From Pseudarthrobacter chlorophenolicus A6 (GTDB taxonomy: Bacteria; Actinomycetota; Actinomycetes; Actinomycetales; Micrococcaceae): a stretch of 64,000 nucleotides of DNA. The position numbers and the translations under genes were made by a program. Shown one piece after another: positions 45,153-53,430 of the stretch; the first letter of the stretch is position 1; each line of letters opens with the position of its first letter. The DNA lies in assembly GCF_000022025.1 (NCBI RefSeq), contig NC_011886.1:2831209-2895208 (forward strand), given 5' to 3'. The notes beneath the pieces are model-generated. The model searched no databases. It was given only the letters and a program-made list of their open reading frames with translations, and had not been told where the DNA came from.

Positions 45153-46252
45153 CAGAGCGCTGCCTGCCTGAGCTGGCGGGCTTCTTCGATCAGGGCCAGC
45201 ACTTCACCGCCGCGGACGGCGCCCAGCACCTTGCCGGCGGCGTCCACGGCCACACCAAGGCCCGACGGCGAGGACAGGGCCGAGTCGAGGGCACGGCGCA
45301 GGCTTTCTCCGGGCCGGAACAGCGAACCGCCGGGGATGAGGCCGGTATCGTCTCCGGGCACCGCCCAGCCGAGGGGGTGCATGTCCGCATCCACCACCAG
45401 CTGCCAGCCGCCGGCGGCCCCGGGATCTGACTCGTTGCCGGCCGCTCCCCGGATGATCGTGGCCACCGGATGGATGGTGACGCCGTCGGAAGGGGTGAAC
45501 CCGAGGTGGCGGAACCCGCGGTCCCTGCCCACGAAGGAAGCGACGAAGTCGTTGGCCGGTGCCCGGAGGATCTCCTCGGGAGTGGCGTACTGCGCCAGTT
45601 TCCCGCCGACAGCGAAGACGGCAACCATGTCGCCCAGCACGGTGGCCTCGTCGATGTCGTGGGTAACGAAGACGATGGTCTTGGCCAGGTCCTTCTGGAG
45701 GCGCAGGAGTTCCTGCTGCAGCTCTTCCCGGACCACAGGGTCCACGGCACTGAACGGCTCGTCCATGAGCAGGACCGGCGGGTCGGCCGCGAGGGCACGG
45801 GCCACCCCCACCCGCTGCTGCTGGCCGCCGGACAGCTGGGCGGGGTACCTCTTCCCCAGGGACCGGGCAAGGCCCACGACGTCGAGGAGCTCTTCAGCGC
45901 GTTTGCGGGCGTCGGCTTTCGAGACGCCGTTCAGCCTCGGAACGGTGGCAATGTTGTCCAGCACCGAACGGTGCGGCAGCAGGCCGGCGGACTGCATGAC
46001 GTAGCCCATGGAACGCCTCAGTTCGGCGGCAGGCGCCGAAGTGACGTCCTTGCCGTCCACAGTGATCACTCCGGAGGTGGGCTCCACCATCCGGTTGATC
46101 ATGCGCAGCGACGTGGTCTTACCGCAGCCGGACGGCCCCACGAAAACTGTGATGGAGCCTTTACGGATGGACATGGTCAAGCCGTCCACGGCAGGCTGTC
46201 CGCCCTGGTACTCCTTGGTCACGTTCTGGAATTCGATCATCGATGTGTCCAT
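45152..46252 (-). CDS. opuCA: Osmoprotectant ABC transporter ATPase with CBS-region tail
   Basis: ATPase subunit of 366 residues in the ProV/OpuCA class. Walker A GPSGCGKTTS lies at about 38-47, signature LSGGQQQR at about 142-149, Walker B PVLLMDEPFSAVDP and switch His VTHDIDEAT. After residue 250 a CBS-like regulatory region follows (around GWAVPGDDTGLIPGG and GVAVDAAGKVLGAVRGGEVL), which in relatives senses ionic strength or c-di-AMP. It is the first gene of the operon. Two palindromes sit upstream at 46307-46332. The start may be four codons later. Confidence 0.92.
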   Translation of the reverse strand: MDTSMIEFQNVTKEYQGGQPAVDGLTMSIRKGSITVFVGPSGCGKTTSLRMINRMVEPTSGVITVDGKDVTSAPAAELRRSMGYVMQSAGLLPHRSVLDNIATVPRLNGVSKADARKRAEELLDVVGLARSLGKRYPAQLSGGQQQRVGVARALAADPPVLLMDEPFSAVDPVVREELQQELLRLQKDLAKTIVFVTHDIDEATVLGDMVAVFAVGGKLAQYATPEEILRAPANDFVASFVGRDRGFRHLGFTPSDGVTIHPVATIIRGAAGNESDPGAAGGWQLVVDADMHPLGWAVPGDDTGLIPGGSLFRPGESLRRALDSALSSPSGLGVAVDAAGKVLGAVRGGEVLALIEEARQLRQAAL

Positions 46253-46306
46253 GGTGCGGACTTACCTGTTCTGCTCGGATGCCACTGAAAGCGACGTGAC
46301 ATGGTC

Positions 46307-46332
46307 ATCAGCACGCTGATAGTTACGGTAAC
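46307..46332. promoter_or_regulatory. Tandem palindromes upstream of the osmoprotectant operon
   Basis: ATCAGCACGCTGAT (6-2-6, perfect, 46307-46320) and GTTACGGTAAC (5-1-5, perfect, 46322-46332) adjoin each other 55-80 bases before opuCA. These are operator candidates. The remainder of the 46253-46470 gap shows no gene. Confidence 0.45.
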
Positions 46333-46458
46333 CCAAGCCGGCCCGGCGCACAGCAGTTTGCGGCACGGATCCGGACAAAGGAATCCCTACTGTGACCATT
46401 CGCAGCCGCGTGCGGTCCGGATGGGACACCGCTGCCGCACAGCAACACGCCCCGGCCC

Positions 46459-46464
46459 TAAAGT
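46459..46464 (+). promoter_or_regulatory. -10 box for leaderless pirin gene
   Basis: TAAAGT, GGGAGG, GTG at 46471. Confidence 0.5.
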
Positions 46465-46470
46465 GGGAGG

Positions 46471-47490
46471 GTGACCAACTTGGAAGTATCGCCGCAGCAG
46501 GAAGTCTGTCCCCCGGCCGCCGCAGAGGGTCCCTCCGGCCCGTGCCTGCAGCTGTGGCCTGAGCGGGAAGTGCCGCTCGGCGGGGTGCGCGCCATGAACG
46601 TCCGGCGGACCCTCCCCCAGCGCGGCCTGCCGACCATCGGCGCCTGGTGTTTCCTGGACAGCTTCGGTCCGGACCGGACGGCGATGTCGGTCCTGCCGCA
46701 CCCGCATATCGGGCTGCAGACGGTAACTTGGCCCCTCGCCGGGACCATCCGGCACCGCGACAGCGTGGGAAGCGACGTGGTGGTCCGGCCCGGTGAGCTG
46801 AACATCATGACGGCGGGCCACGGCGTCTCCCACTCGGAGTTCGCGGTTCTGCCGCAGGACGGCGTCCTGCCTGTGCAACGCGGCCTCCAGCTATGGGTGG
46901 CGCTTCCTGACGCCGACCGGCACTGCGCGCCGGCGTTTGAACAGCACCGGGAGTTGCCCCGGGCCACCGGCGCCGGTTTCACCGCCACCGTCATGGTGGG
47001 AACGTTCGACGGCGTGGCGTCGCCTGCCAGGATGTTCTCGCCCATTGTTGGGGCTGACGTCTGGTGCGACGGCGATGCCGTCCTGCCGCTGGATGCGGAG
47101 TTCGAACACGGCATCCTGGTGCTCGACGGCGGGCTGCGGCTGGATGGGCAGGAGCTTCCGCCGGGGCCGCTGGGCTACTTGGGTACGGGCCGGAAGGATC
47201 TTCGGCTGCAGGCCGATCCCGGCACCCGGTTTCTGCTGATCGGCGGGGAGCCATTCCGGGAGGAACTGCTGATGTGGTGGAACTTTGTGGGCCGCACCCA
47301 TGATGAGGTGGAACAGGCCCGCGGGGACTGGGAAGCGCAGGCAGGCCTGGCCGGTGCCCACGCGGCGGCCGCACGCTACGGGCTGGTTCCGGGCCACGGT
47401 CCGGACGCCGGCGCCGAAGCCGGACGGATACCGGCGCCGCCGCTTCCAGGCGTCCGGCTCACGCCCCGCAAGCGGACCGTCCGGGACTGA
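46471..47490 (+). CDS. Pirin-family bicupin protein
   Basis: A two-cupin protein of 339 residues. The N-terminal cupin keeps the metal site: HPHIGLQT supplies two His, and GHGVSHSE supplies the third His and Glu. The C-terminal cupin is less conserved. Some bacterial pirins have quercetinase-like or regulatory roles; which applies cannot be told. The GTG start abuts GGGAGG, which is too close for normal use, so a leaderless message from TAAAGT is preferred. It is divergent from the opu operon. Confidence 0.88.
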   Translation: MTNLEVSPQQEVCPPAAAEGPSGPCLQLWPEREVPLGGVRAMNVRRTLPQRGLPTIGAWCFLDSFGPDRTAMSVLPHPHIGLQTVTWPLAGTIRHRDSVGSDVVVRPGELNIMTAGHGVSHSEFAVLPQDGVLPVQRGLQLWVALPDADRHCAPAFEQHRELPRATGAGFTATVMVGTFDGVASPARMFSPIVGADVWCDGDAVLPLDAEFEHGILVLDGGLRLDGQELPPGPLGYLGTGRKDLRLQADPGTRFLLIGGEPFREELLMWWNFVGRTHDEVEQARGDWEAQAGLAGAHAAAARYGLVPGHGPDAGAEAGRIPAPPLPGVRLTPRKRTVRD

Positions 47491-47525
47491 CGGCGCCGGG
47501 CCCGGATGGCGGCCCTGTCCGTCAG
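47487..47525. terminator. Bidirectional hairpin overlapping the pirin and kinase stops
   Basis: CTGACGG (47487-47493) pairs with CCGTCAG (47519-47525), with G/C-rich pairing inside, between two convergent genes. Confidence 0.65.
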
Positions 47526-48472
47526 GCGGGCTCGGCCACGAGTTGGAGCACCCCGAATACAGGTTCCTGGTCCAGCACCCTGACGTCAGCCGCGCCGCCG
47601 TCGGCCAGGTGGCGCCGGAAGGCCTCCTGCAGGGGCACCACGTTCATGCCCAGACCGCTGCCCAGGATGACCGGACCCTTGATTCCCAGCTGGTGCAGGA
47701 CCTGGAGGGCCAGGCCCGCGAGGTCCTTTCCGGCCTGGTCGAGCATGTCCCGGCTTTCCTGGTGCCCCCGGGCCGCTGCCTCCACCACATGCCTCGCCTG
47801 CTGGGCCCAGAACCTGCGGCCGGTGTCCGGTGAGTGGAAGAGCGCAATGAGACGGTTGGGGTGGTCCACTCCGCAAGACTCCAGCAGCGCCGAGGTGAGC
47901 GGATCCACAGCCAGTCCCTGATCCATCCGGCGGAGGCTGTGGCGGACCGCTTCCCGGCCCAGCCAGTACCCGCTGCCTTCGTCACCGAGCAGGTAACCCC
48001 ACCCTCCGGCCCGTGCCTCGGCTCCATCGAAGTTCCTGCCCCACGCCGCCGAACCGGTGCCCGCGATGACAGCCACGCCGGTGCGGGCGCGTCCGGCCGC
48101 CAGCAGCAGGCGGGAATCGTGCACCACCGTGACCACGGCGCCGGGAACGTGCGGCCGGATCAGGGCGGCCAGGGCTTCGGCGTCCTCGGCTGTGTCGATG
48201 CCGCCGGAGCCGGCGTAGACGCGGGACACCGGACCATCACCGATCCGGGCGAAAAGCTCGGCAATGTTGCGTGCGGCCTCGTCGCGGCTGACGTTCTGGA
48301 CGTTGGAGCTTCCCACGGACTCGTCAGCAGCCGGAATCCCGTCTTCGAACCGGATTCCGCGGGTCTTGGTGCCACCAATGTCGAGCCCGATGATGATGCC
48401 GGCCAGCGGGCCGGCGCCGGATGCACCGGAGTTGTGGACGGGAACGGCAGGAGGTTGTTCGCTGTTTTGCAC
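47522..48472 (-). CDS. BadF/BadG-type ATPase, N-acetylglucosamine-kinase-like
   Basis: Sugar kinase/Hsp70-fold ATPase of 316 residues. The phosphate-1 motif is GLDIGGTKTRG (about 28-38), the phosphate-2 region VIAGTGSAAWGRN, and the adenosine motif GSGLGMNVV. The family includes eukaryote-type GlcNAc kinases and recycling kinases for amino sugars from the cell wall; the true sugar is not known. It starts with GTG six bases after TAGTCT. It lies downstream of the LysR gene on the same strand with its own promoter. Confidence 0.83.
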   Translation of the reverse strand: MQNSEQPPAVPVHNSGASGAGPLAGIIIGLDIGGTKTRGIRFEDGIPAADESVGSSNVQNVSRDEAARNIAELFARIGDGPVSRVYAGSGGIDTAEDAEALAALIRPHVPGAVVTVVHDSRLLLAAGRARTGVAVIAGTGSAAWGRNFDGAEARAGGWGYLLGDEGSGYWLGREAVRHSLRRMDQGLAVDPLTSALLESCGVDHPNRLIALFHSPDTGRRFWAQQARHVVEAAARGHQESRDMLDQAGKDLAGLALQVLHQLGIKGPVILGSGLGMNVVPLQEAFRRHLADGGAADVRVLDQEPVFGVLQLVAEPA

Positions 48473-48478
48473 GTCACA

Positions 48479-48484
48479 AGACTA
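48479..48484 (-). promoter_or_regulatory. -10 box for the leaderless BadF-type kinase gene
   Basis: TAGTCT, TGTGAC, GTG at 48472. Confidence 0.55.
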
Positions 48485-48542
48485 CTGTCCGGAGCGGACG
48501 GCAAGGCTGCTGCGCCATGCCCGGATGTCACTGCCGCTGCTG

Positions 48543-49520
48543 TCAATGTTCCGTGCGGTGCCTGACCAGGCCGGCCAGCAGCCGGGGGCCTTCGGTGACC
48601 ACCATCTCCCGGAACAGGCGCACGGACGCAGGTTCGGTTCCTGCCTTGGCCCGGCGCCAGGACAGGCCCACCTCGCGAACGGCGAGCGCCGAGCTTAGCG
48701 GCACCTCCACCCACCCGAGGTTCCCGGTCTCCGGGCTCACGGTGCGGCCGGGCGCGTCACCGCCCGGCGGCAGGATGCTGACGCCGAGCCCGGCGGAAAC
48801 GAGCCCGCGGACCGTGTGGGAGTCCTGGCTTTCGAAGGCTATCCGGGGACGGTATCCGGCCTCCCTGAACAGCGCGTCAGTCAGGGAACGCAGCCCGTAT
48901 CCTGCGCCGAGGGCCACGAATGGTTCCGTCCTGATGTCGGCAAGGTCCGCCGTCGGACTGCCCGCGAGGCGGTGGGTATGGTGCACCACGAGGCGCAGCG
49001 GCTCCCGGTAGAGCGGTGCCGATTCCAAGTGGCGGCCGGGAGGTGCGGCCGGGGCGGTGAGGGCGAGGTCGGATTCACCGGACGCCAGCTCTTCGAGGCA
49101 GGCGTTCCGGGCACCCTGGCTCAGCGTGAAGGCTGCTCCCGGATGCCTGCTGCGGAACGCACTGATGAGCAGGGGCAGGGTCCCCTCGCCGAAGGTGTGC
49201 TGGAACGACACCGCGATCCTGCCCCGGGCCACATCCGACTCATTGCGCACTACGTCCAATCCCGCACGGAACTCCTCCAGGGCGTTCTCGATGTACGGCA
49301 GGAGGGTGCGCGCGGCGGGGGTCAGGCGGACTCCCCTTCCGTCGCGGACCAGGAGTTCGGTTCCGACGACGGCGCTCGCCCGGGCGATGGCCCGGCTCAC
49401 CGTTGACTGGGGTACTCCCAGGACTTCCGCGGTTCCGGTGATGTGCTCCGTACGGCCCAGCTCCGCCAGCACAGGGAGGAGCGGAAGCAGCTGAACGAGT
49501 TGTTTCCGGTCCGGTTCCAT
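48543..49520 (-). CDS. LysR-family transcriptional regulator
   Basis: A 325-residue regulator with the N-terminal winged helix-turn-helix (about 25-55, HITGTAEVLGVPQSTVSRAIARA) and a periplasmic-binding-like effector domain. The ATG at 49520 was preferred because AAAGGGG lies 8 bases upstream; a GTG nine codons earlier has none. It is divergent from an MFS exporter gene, the common regulator-target pair for this class, with an imperfect AT-rich dyad between them. Confidence 0.88.
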   Translation of the reverse strand: MEPDRKQLVQLLPLLPVLAELGRTEHITGTAEVLGVPQSTVSRAIARASAVVGTELLVRDGRGVRLTPAARTLLPYIENALEEFRAGLDVVRNESDVARGRIAVSFQHTFGEGTLPLLISAFRSRHPGAAFTLSQGARNACLEELASGESDLALTAPAAPPGRHLESAPLYREPLRLVVHHTHRLAGSPTADLADIRTEPFVALGAGYGLRSLTDALFREAGYRPRIAFESQDSHTVRGLVSAGLGVSILPPGGDAPGRTVSPETGNLGWVEVPLSSALAVREVGLSWRRAKAGTEPASVRLFREMVVTEGPRLLAGLVRHRTEH

Positions 49521-49565
49521 CAGCCTGCCCCTTTCAAAATCATCCACAACAGCTATGAGTCTGGC

Positions 49566-49597
49566 ATGAATAATGCATTGGAAGCATCTATTGTTCC
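49566..49597. promoter_or_regulatory. Imperfect AT-rich dyad between lysR and MFS gene
   Basis: GAATAATGC and GCATCTATTGTTC form an interrupted inverted repeat across the divergent region, consistent with a LysR site. It lies just upstream of the MFS -10 box. Confidence 0.4.
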
Positions 49598-49602
49598 GGG
49601 AC

Positions 49603-49608
49603 TACGCT
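49603..49608 (+). promoter_or_regulatory. -10 box for the leaderless MFS gene
   Basis: TACGCT, TGCCCC, ATG at 49615. Confidence 0.55.
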
Positions 49609-49614
49609 TGCCCC

Positions 49615-50859
49615 ATGCCACCAAACACCAGCACTGCAGGCACCCACGCCCCGCCGCCGCGCTGGACCGGGCATGCGAAGGGGTCCGCCACTTACGCGAG
49701 GATCCTCGCCGGCCTGTCCTTCGCCGGTGTTGCCACGTTCGCCCAGCTTTACTCCACGCAGGCAGTGCTGCCCCTGCTTGCCTCCGATCTGCAGATCAGC
49801 GCAGCCGAGGCCGCGCTGACCATCTCGCTGGCCACGGTGGGACTTGCCGTCACTGTCATCCCCTGGTCCTTCCTCGCCGACAGGATCGGCAGGGTCCGTG
49901 CCATGACGTGGGGCATCTGCGTGGCCACCATCCTGGGCCTCCTGGTGCCCCTGGCCGGCAGTTTCCAGCTCCTGCTGGTACTGCGCCTGCTCGAAGGAAT
50001 GGCGCTGGGCGGAATCCCTGCCATTGCCATCGCGTACCTGAACGAGGAAGTGACCAAGGCGCACGCCGCCGTTGCTGCCGGAAGCTACGTGGCAGGCACC
50101 ACCCTTGGCGGCCTGGCCGGGAGGCTGGTGGCAGGACCGGCCGGGGAACTGTGGGGCTGGCGCGCGGCCGCGCTGGCGGTGTCGGTCCTGGCCACGCTGG
50201 CCGCGGTTGCCTTCCTGCTGCTGGTGCCCAAAGCGCGGGGTTTCGTGGCATCCGGGGGCACCGGCCTGCGCGGGGCCTTCAGGACGCTTGCCGGGCATGT
50301 GCGCCATGGCCGCCTGCTGGCCCTCTACCTCCAGGCCTTCCTCATGATGGGCGGCTTCGTGGCTGTCTACAACTACCTGGGGTTCCGGCTGTCCGGCGAG
50401 CCGTTCACCCTGCCCGCAACCCTGATCAGCCTGATCTTCCTTGCCTACCTGTCCGGAACCGTCACTTCCCGCTGGGCTGCCGGGCTGACCATGCGCTTCG
50501 GCCGCCGGTCCGTCCTTTTGGCTGGCCTGGCCCTGGCCGTGGGCGGGCTTGCCCTGACACTGATGCAGTCCCTGGCCCTGATCCTCGCCGGCCTGGTGGT
50601 CTTCACCGGCGGCTTCTTCGCGGCCCACAGCATCGGCGCCGGCTGGACAGGCGCCATCGCCACGTCAGGCCGGGCCCAGGCAGCGTCCCTGTACAACCTG
50701 GCCTACTACCTGGGCTCCAGCGTGCTCGGCTGGGCAGGCGGCCTGCTGTTCCAGTCCCTGGGCTGGAACGCCCTGGCAGCAGCCGTCATGGTGCTGGCCT
50801 GCCTCACGGCGGCGATTGTCGCCGTCGTCCATCCCCGGCGGGAGCCCGGGACGGCCTGA
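49615..50859 (+). CDS. MFS transporter (drug/metabolite exporter type)
   Basis: Twelve-helix major facilitator of 414 residues. The loop 2-3 signature FLADRIGRVRAMTWG (about 84-98) and helix 5 motif with GSYVAGTTLGGLAGRLVAGP mark an antiporter of the DHA1 type (CynX/YnfM-like). The start at 49615 fits a cytoplasmic Thr/Ala-rich N-terminus and the leaderless promoter. It is divergent from the LysR gene. The substrate is unknown. Confidence 0.88.
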   Translation: MPPNTSTAGTHAPPPRWTGHAKGSATYARILAGLSFAGVATFAQLYSTQAVLPLLASDLQISAAEAALTISLATVGLAVTVIPWSFLADRIGRVRAMTWGICVATILGLLVPLAGSFQLLLVLRLLEGMALGGIPAIAIAYLNEEVTKAHAAVAAGSYVAGTTLGGLAGRLVAGPAGELWGWRAAALAVSVLATLAAVAFLLLVPKARGFVASGGTGLRGAFRTLAGHVRHGRLLALYLQAFLMMGGFVAVYNYLGFRLSGEPFTLPATLISLIFLAYLSGTVTSRWAAGLTMRFGRRSVLLAGLALAVGGLALTLMQSLALILAGLVVFTGGFFAAHSIGAGWTGAIATSGRAQAASLYNLAYYLGSSVLGWAGGLLFQSLGWNALAAAVMVLACLTAAIVAVVHPRREPGTA

Positions 50860-50930
50860 GCGCACCTCCACGCCTATCCGGACAACGAATTAAGTCCTTC
50901 GCAGGAACTGATGGAAGCGGCAATAATTCG

Positions 50931-50961
50931 GCCCGCCGGGCGCCGCAGGGCCCGGGCGGGC
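50931..50961 (+). terminator. GC hairpin after the first MFS gene
   Basis: GCCCGCCGGGC and GCCCGGGCGGGC pair with one bulge, 70 bases after the MFS stop and before the Lrp gene. Confidence 0.5.
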
Positions 50962-51010
50962 GGTTCCGGCGGTCTAGGATGAATGCACGACCCGTTGGAA
51001 GGAACCCGCA

Positions 51011-51514
51011 GTGAGCATGAATCCCCGGCACCCCAGGCCCGGAGCACACCTGGAGCCGTTGGATGCCATCGACGAGCGCCTCCTTGCCGCGCTGGTGGCC
51101 GACGCGCGGATCTCGAACAAGCAGCTCGCCGAAATGGTGGGCATCGCGCCGTCCACTGCCCTGATGCGCACAAGGGCACTGTCCGAACGCGGAATCGTCC
51201 AGGGCTACGAAGCCAAGCTGAGCCTTTCGGCCATTGGCAGGTCCGTACAGGCGCTGGTGGCTGTCCGGCTGCGTGCCCACGACCGCGACCAGATCGACCG
51301 TTTTACCGCCCGGGTCCCGCACCTGCCAGCAGTGCTGTCCACCTTCCACACCTCAGGTTCCGTGGATTACCTGCTGCATATAGCAGTCGGCAGCACGGAG
51401 GACCTCCGGGACTGGGTGCTCGACAACCTCGCCACGGACCCCGTAGTGGGCCATACCGAAACCACCCTGGTTTTTGAGCACATCCAGGGCAACCACGGGC
51501 CGCTGCCCGACTGA
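51011..51514 (+). CDS. Lrp/AsnC-family transcriptional regulator (first)
   Basis: A 167-residue regulator. The helix-turn-helix (about 20-60: DERLLAALVADARISNKQLAEMVGIAPSTALMRTRALSERG, in two helices) is followed by the RAM effector domain with SFHTSG-like and VGSTEDLRDWV parts. The start GTG (or the ATG two codons later) has GGAAGGAA upstream, and a TAGGAT -10 lies about 35 bases further. It is convergent with the second MFS gene. Confidence 0.9.
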   Translation: MSMNPRHPRPGAHLEPLDAIDERLLAALVADARISNKQLAEMVGIAPSTALMRTRALSERGIVQGYEAKLSLSAIGRSVQALVAVRLRAHDRDQIDRFTARVPHLPAVLSTFHTSGSVDYLLHIAVGSTEDLRDWVLDNLATDPVVGHTETTLVFEHIQGNHGPLPD

Positions 51515-51527
51515 CGGGGTACTGCCC

Positions 51528-52766
51528 TCAGGCGTCCCTGCCGCGCAACGCCCGCGCCAGCGTCAGGCCAGCCAGGGCCACTGCAGCGGCGCCGCACACC
51601 ACAACGAATCCGAGCACGGCCGCAGGCTGTCCCACCATGCCAGACGCCCATCCGAGGCCCAGAACCGGGACGGCGCTGCCCAGGTACGTGATGACGTAAA
51701 CCGTGCTGATCACCTGGGCATGGCGGACGGGCTCCACCTTGCCCGCAACATCATTGAAGACCGTGCGGAAGGCCAGCCCCTGCCCCATCCCTGCGGCCAC
51801 GCAGGCGGCCACCAGCAGCAGCGGGCTGTGCATGGCTCCGGCCGTCCCCAGCAGGACAACGGAGGCGCCCAGGACGGCAAGGCCCGCCGGAACGACAAAC
51901 CGGCCCCGCACGGTGAGCAACTGGCTGAAGGCCGAGGCCGCCAGCGGCAATCCGGCGAGGACACCGATCAGGGGCCGGGAGTCAGTCCCCAGGACCCCAG
52001 CGAAGTACCCCGGCGCCAGGGATAGGGAAAACCCAAACACAGCGAAACTCAGGAACCCCACGCCGGAAGCCAGCCAGAAAGCTCCCCGCGCGTTCCGGGA
52101 CACCGCCGGACGGCGGGGGGCAAGAACCTGGAGCGGACGGGACACGGCCGGAATAGCAATTGCCGGGCGTGCGCGGATGAGGAAGAGCGGAACCAGCAAG
52201 CCGGCGAGGACCACGGAATGCACGCCGTAGGGTGCCGTCGTGGCGCCGGGCAGCAGGGACAGCAAGCCGCCGATGGCCGGCCCCGCAGCGACTCCCCCGG
52301 AGGAAGCCAGCAGCGTGAAGCGAGACGCCCACTCCGGCCGGGAGGGCAGAAGCTCGCGCAGGGCGGCGGCGCTGGCGCCCGTTGCCAGCGCGACGGCGAT
52401 CCCCTGCAGGGCGCGGCCCGCGCACAGTCCCGCCAGGGTATGGGCTTCGGCAAAGACAAGGTTTCCGGCGAGGCCGCCCAGCACAGCCAGGAGCAGCGCG
52501 GCCCTGCGGCCGATGTGGTCCGACCAGTGCCCGGCCAGCATCAGGGTGGCCACGAGGGCGAGGACGTAGCTGGCGAACGCTGCCGTGACGTCCAGCGCCG
52601 AAAGGCCAAGCGATGCCTGCAGCAGCGGATACAGCGGCGTGGCAAGGTTGGCCCCCACCAGCAGGGCGAAGATCACCGCGCCGGAGATCACCAGCCGGGC
52701 AGTGGTGGAGGCGTTCCAGCCGGACGCCGTGGCGGGGCGCATCCGCAGTTCGCTGAAGACCGTCAT
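51528..52766 (-). CDS. MFS transporter (second)
   Basis: Twelve-helix major facilitator of 412 residues. LAGHWSDHIGRRAALLLAV gives the loop 2-3 motif, and helix 5 has ATGASAAALRELLPS. GGAGG precedes the ATG. The gene lies between two Lrp/AsnC regulators: one converges on its 3' end and the other diverges from its promoter across an inverted repeat. Export of an amino acid or small aromatic is a reasonable guess from that context only. Confidence 0.86.
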   Translation of the reverse strand: MTVFSELRMRPATASGWNASTTARLVISGAVIFALLVGANLATPLYPLLQASLGLSALDVTAAFASYVLALVATLMLAGHWSDHIGRRAALLLAVLGGLAGNLVFAEAHTLAGLCAGRALQGIAVALATGASAAALRELLPSRPEWASRFTLLASSGGVAAGPAIGGLLSLLPGATTAPYGVHSVVLAGLLVPLFLIRARPAIAIPAVSRPLQVLAPRRPAVSRNARGAFWLASGVGFLSFAVFGFSLSLAPGYFAGVLGTDSRPLIGVLAGLPLAASAFSQLLTVRGRFVVPAGLAVLGASVVLLGTAGAMHSPLLLVAACVAAGMGQGLAFRTVFNDVAGKVEPVRHAQVISTVYVITYLGSAVPVLGLGWASGMVGQPAAVLGFVVVCGAAAVALAGLTLARALRGRDA

Positions 52767-52875
52767 GGTACCGCCTCCGGGGTTGGCCGCACGGGTGGCC
52801 CTTGTGGGGTGCCGCGCGGGGAATTACAGGTGTGGCTCCAGAGTGCGGCACTGCTGCCCCTTTGATCCGAAACAA

Positions 52876-52892
52876 GTGCAAGAATTGAGCAC
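52876..52892. promoter_or_regulatory. Candidate Lrp operator between MFS and second Lrp gene
   Basis: GTGCAA and TTGAGCAC form an almost perfect dyad around GAA in the 150-base divergent region. Confidence 0.45.
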
Positions 52893-52916
52893 AATCATCA
52901 AAGATGCTGCGAGCGA

Positions 52917-53420
52917 GTGACGGAGAATGAGCATTTGAACAATCTGGATGCCACCGATCTGAAGATCCTGCTGGCCCTCATCCGGGACCCCCGGATCCAG
53001 GTAGGAGAACTCAGCGATGCCGTGGGGGTTGCCCGGAACACTGCGCAGACGCGGGTTCGGCGCCTGATCAGGACCGGTGTCCTCCGGTCCGGCGGGCGGG
53101 AAGTGGATCTGGAGGCCGTGGGCTACGACGTGGTGGCCTTCGTGACCATCGAAGTGTCACACCGGGAATTGGACGGCGTTGTGGGGGCCCTGCGGCTGAT
53201 TCCGCAGGTGCTGGAGGTCCACGAGATTTCCGGGCGCGGCGACGTCTGGTGCCGGGTGGTGGCCACGGACACCCACAACCTCCAGTCTTCGCTGCGCCAG
53301 GTGCTGAGGATCAAGGGAGTCATCCGCACCGAAACGGTACTGGCCCTGCACACGCACATCCCGTACCGCACGGAACCCCTCATCAGCGGCCTGAGTAATT
53401 CGGCATCCGCCGGCCGCTAG
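52917..53420 (+). CDS. Lrp/AsnC-family transcriptional regulator (second)
   Basis: A second regulator of 167 residues: helix-turn-helix (about 12-55, DLKILLALIRDPRIQVGELSDAVGVARNTAQTRVRRL as two helices) plus a RAM domain (EISGRGDVWCRVVA). The GTG start has no clear ribosome site. It is divergent from the second MFS gene and probably controls it. It is similar in plan to the regulator at 51011, though clearly diverged in sequence. corA follows 10 bases after the stop. Confidence 0.9.
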   Translation: MTENEHLNNLDATDLKILLALIRDPRIQVGELSDAVGVARNTAQTRVRRLIRTGVLRSGGREVDLEAVGYDVVAFVTIEVSHRELDGVVGALRLIPQVLEVHEISGRGDVWCRVVATDTHNLQSSLRQVLRIKGVIRTETVLALHTHIPYRTEPLISGLSNSASAGR

Positions 53421-53423
53421 GAT
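53418..53423 (+). promoter_or_regulatory. -10 box for leaderless corA
   Basis: TAGGAT, 7 bases, ATG at 53431; it overlaps the stop of the Lrp gene. Confidence 0.5.
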
Positions 53424-53430
53424 TTCCTGA

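Noticed and set aside
49588-50628. 346-codon open frame antisense to the first MFS gene
   Set aside because: Gly/Gln/His-rich shadow of a membrane protein; the sense strand has the MFS signature.
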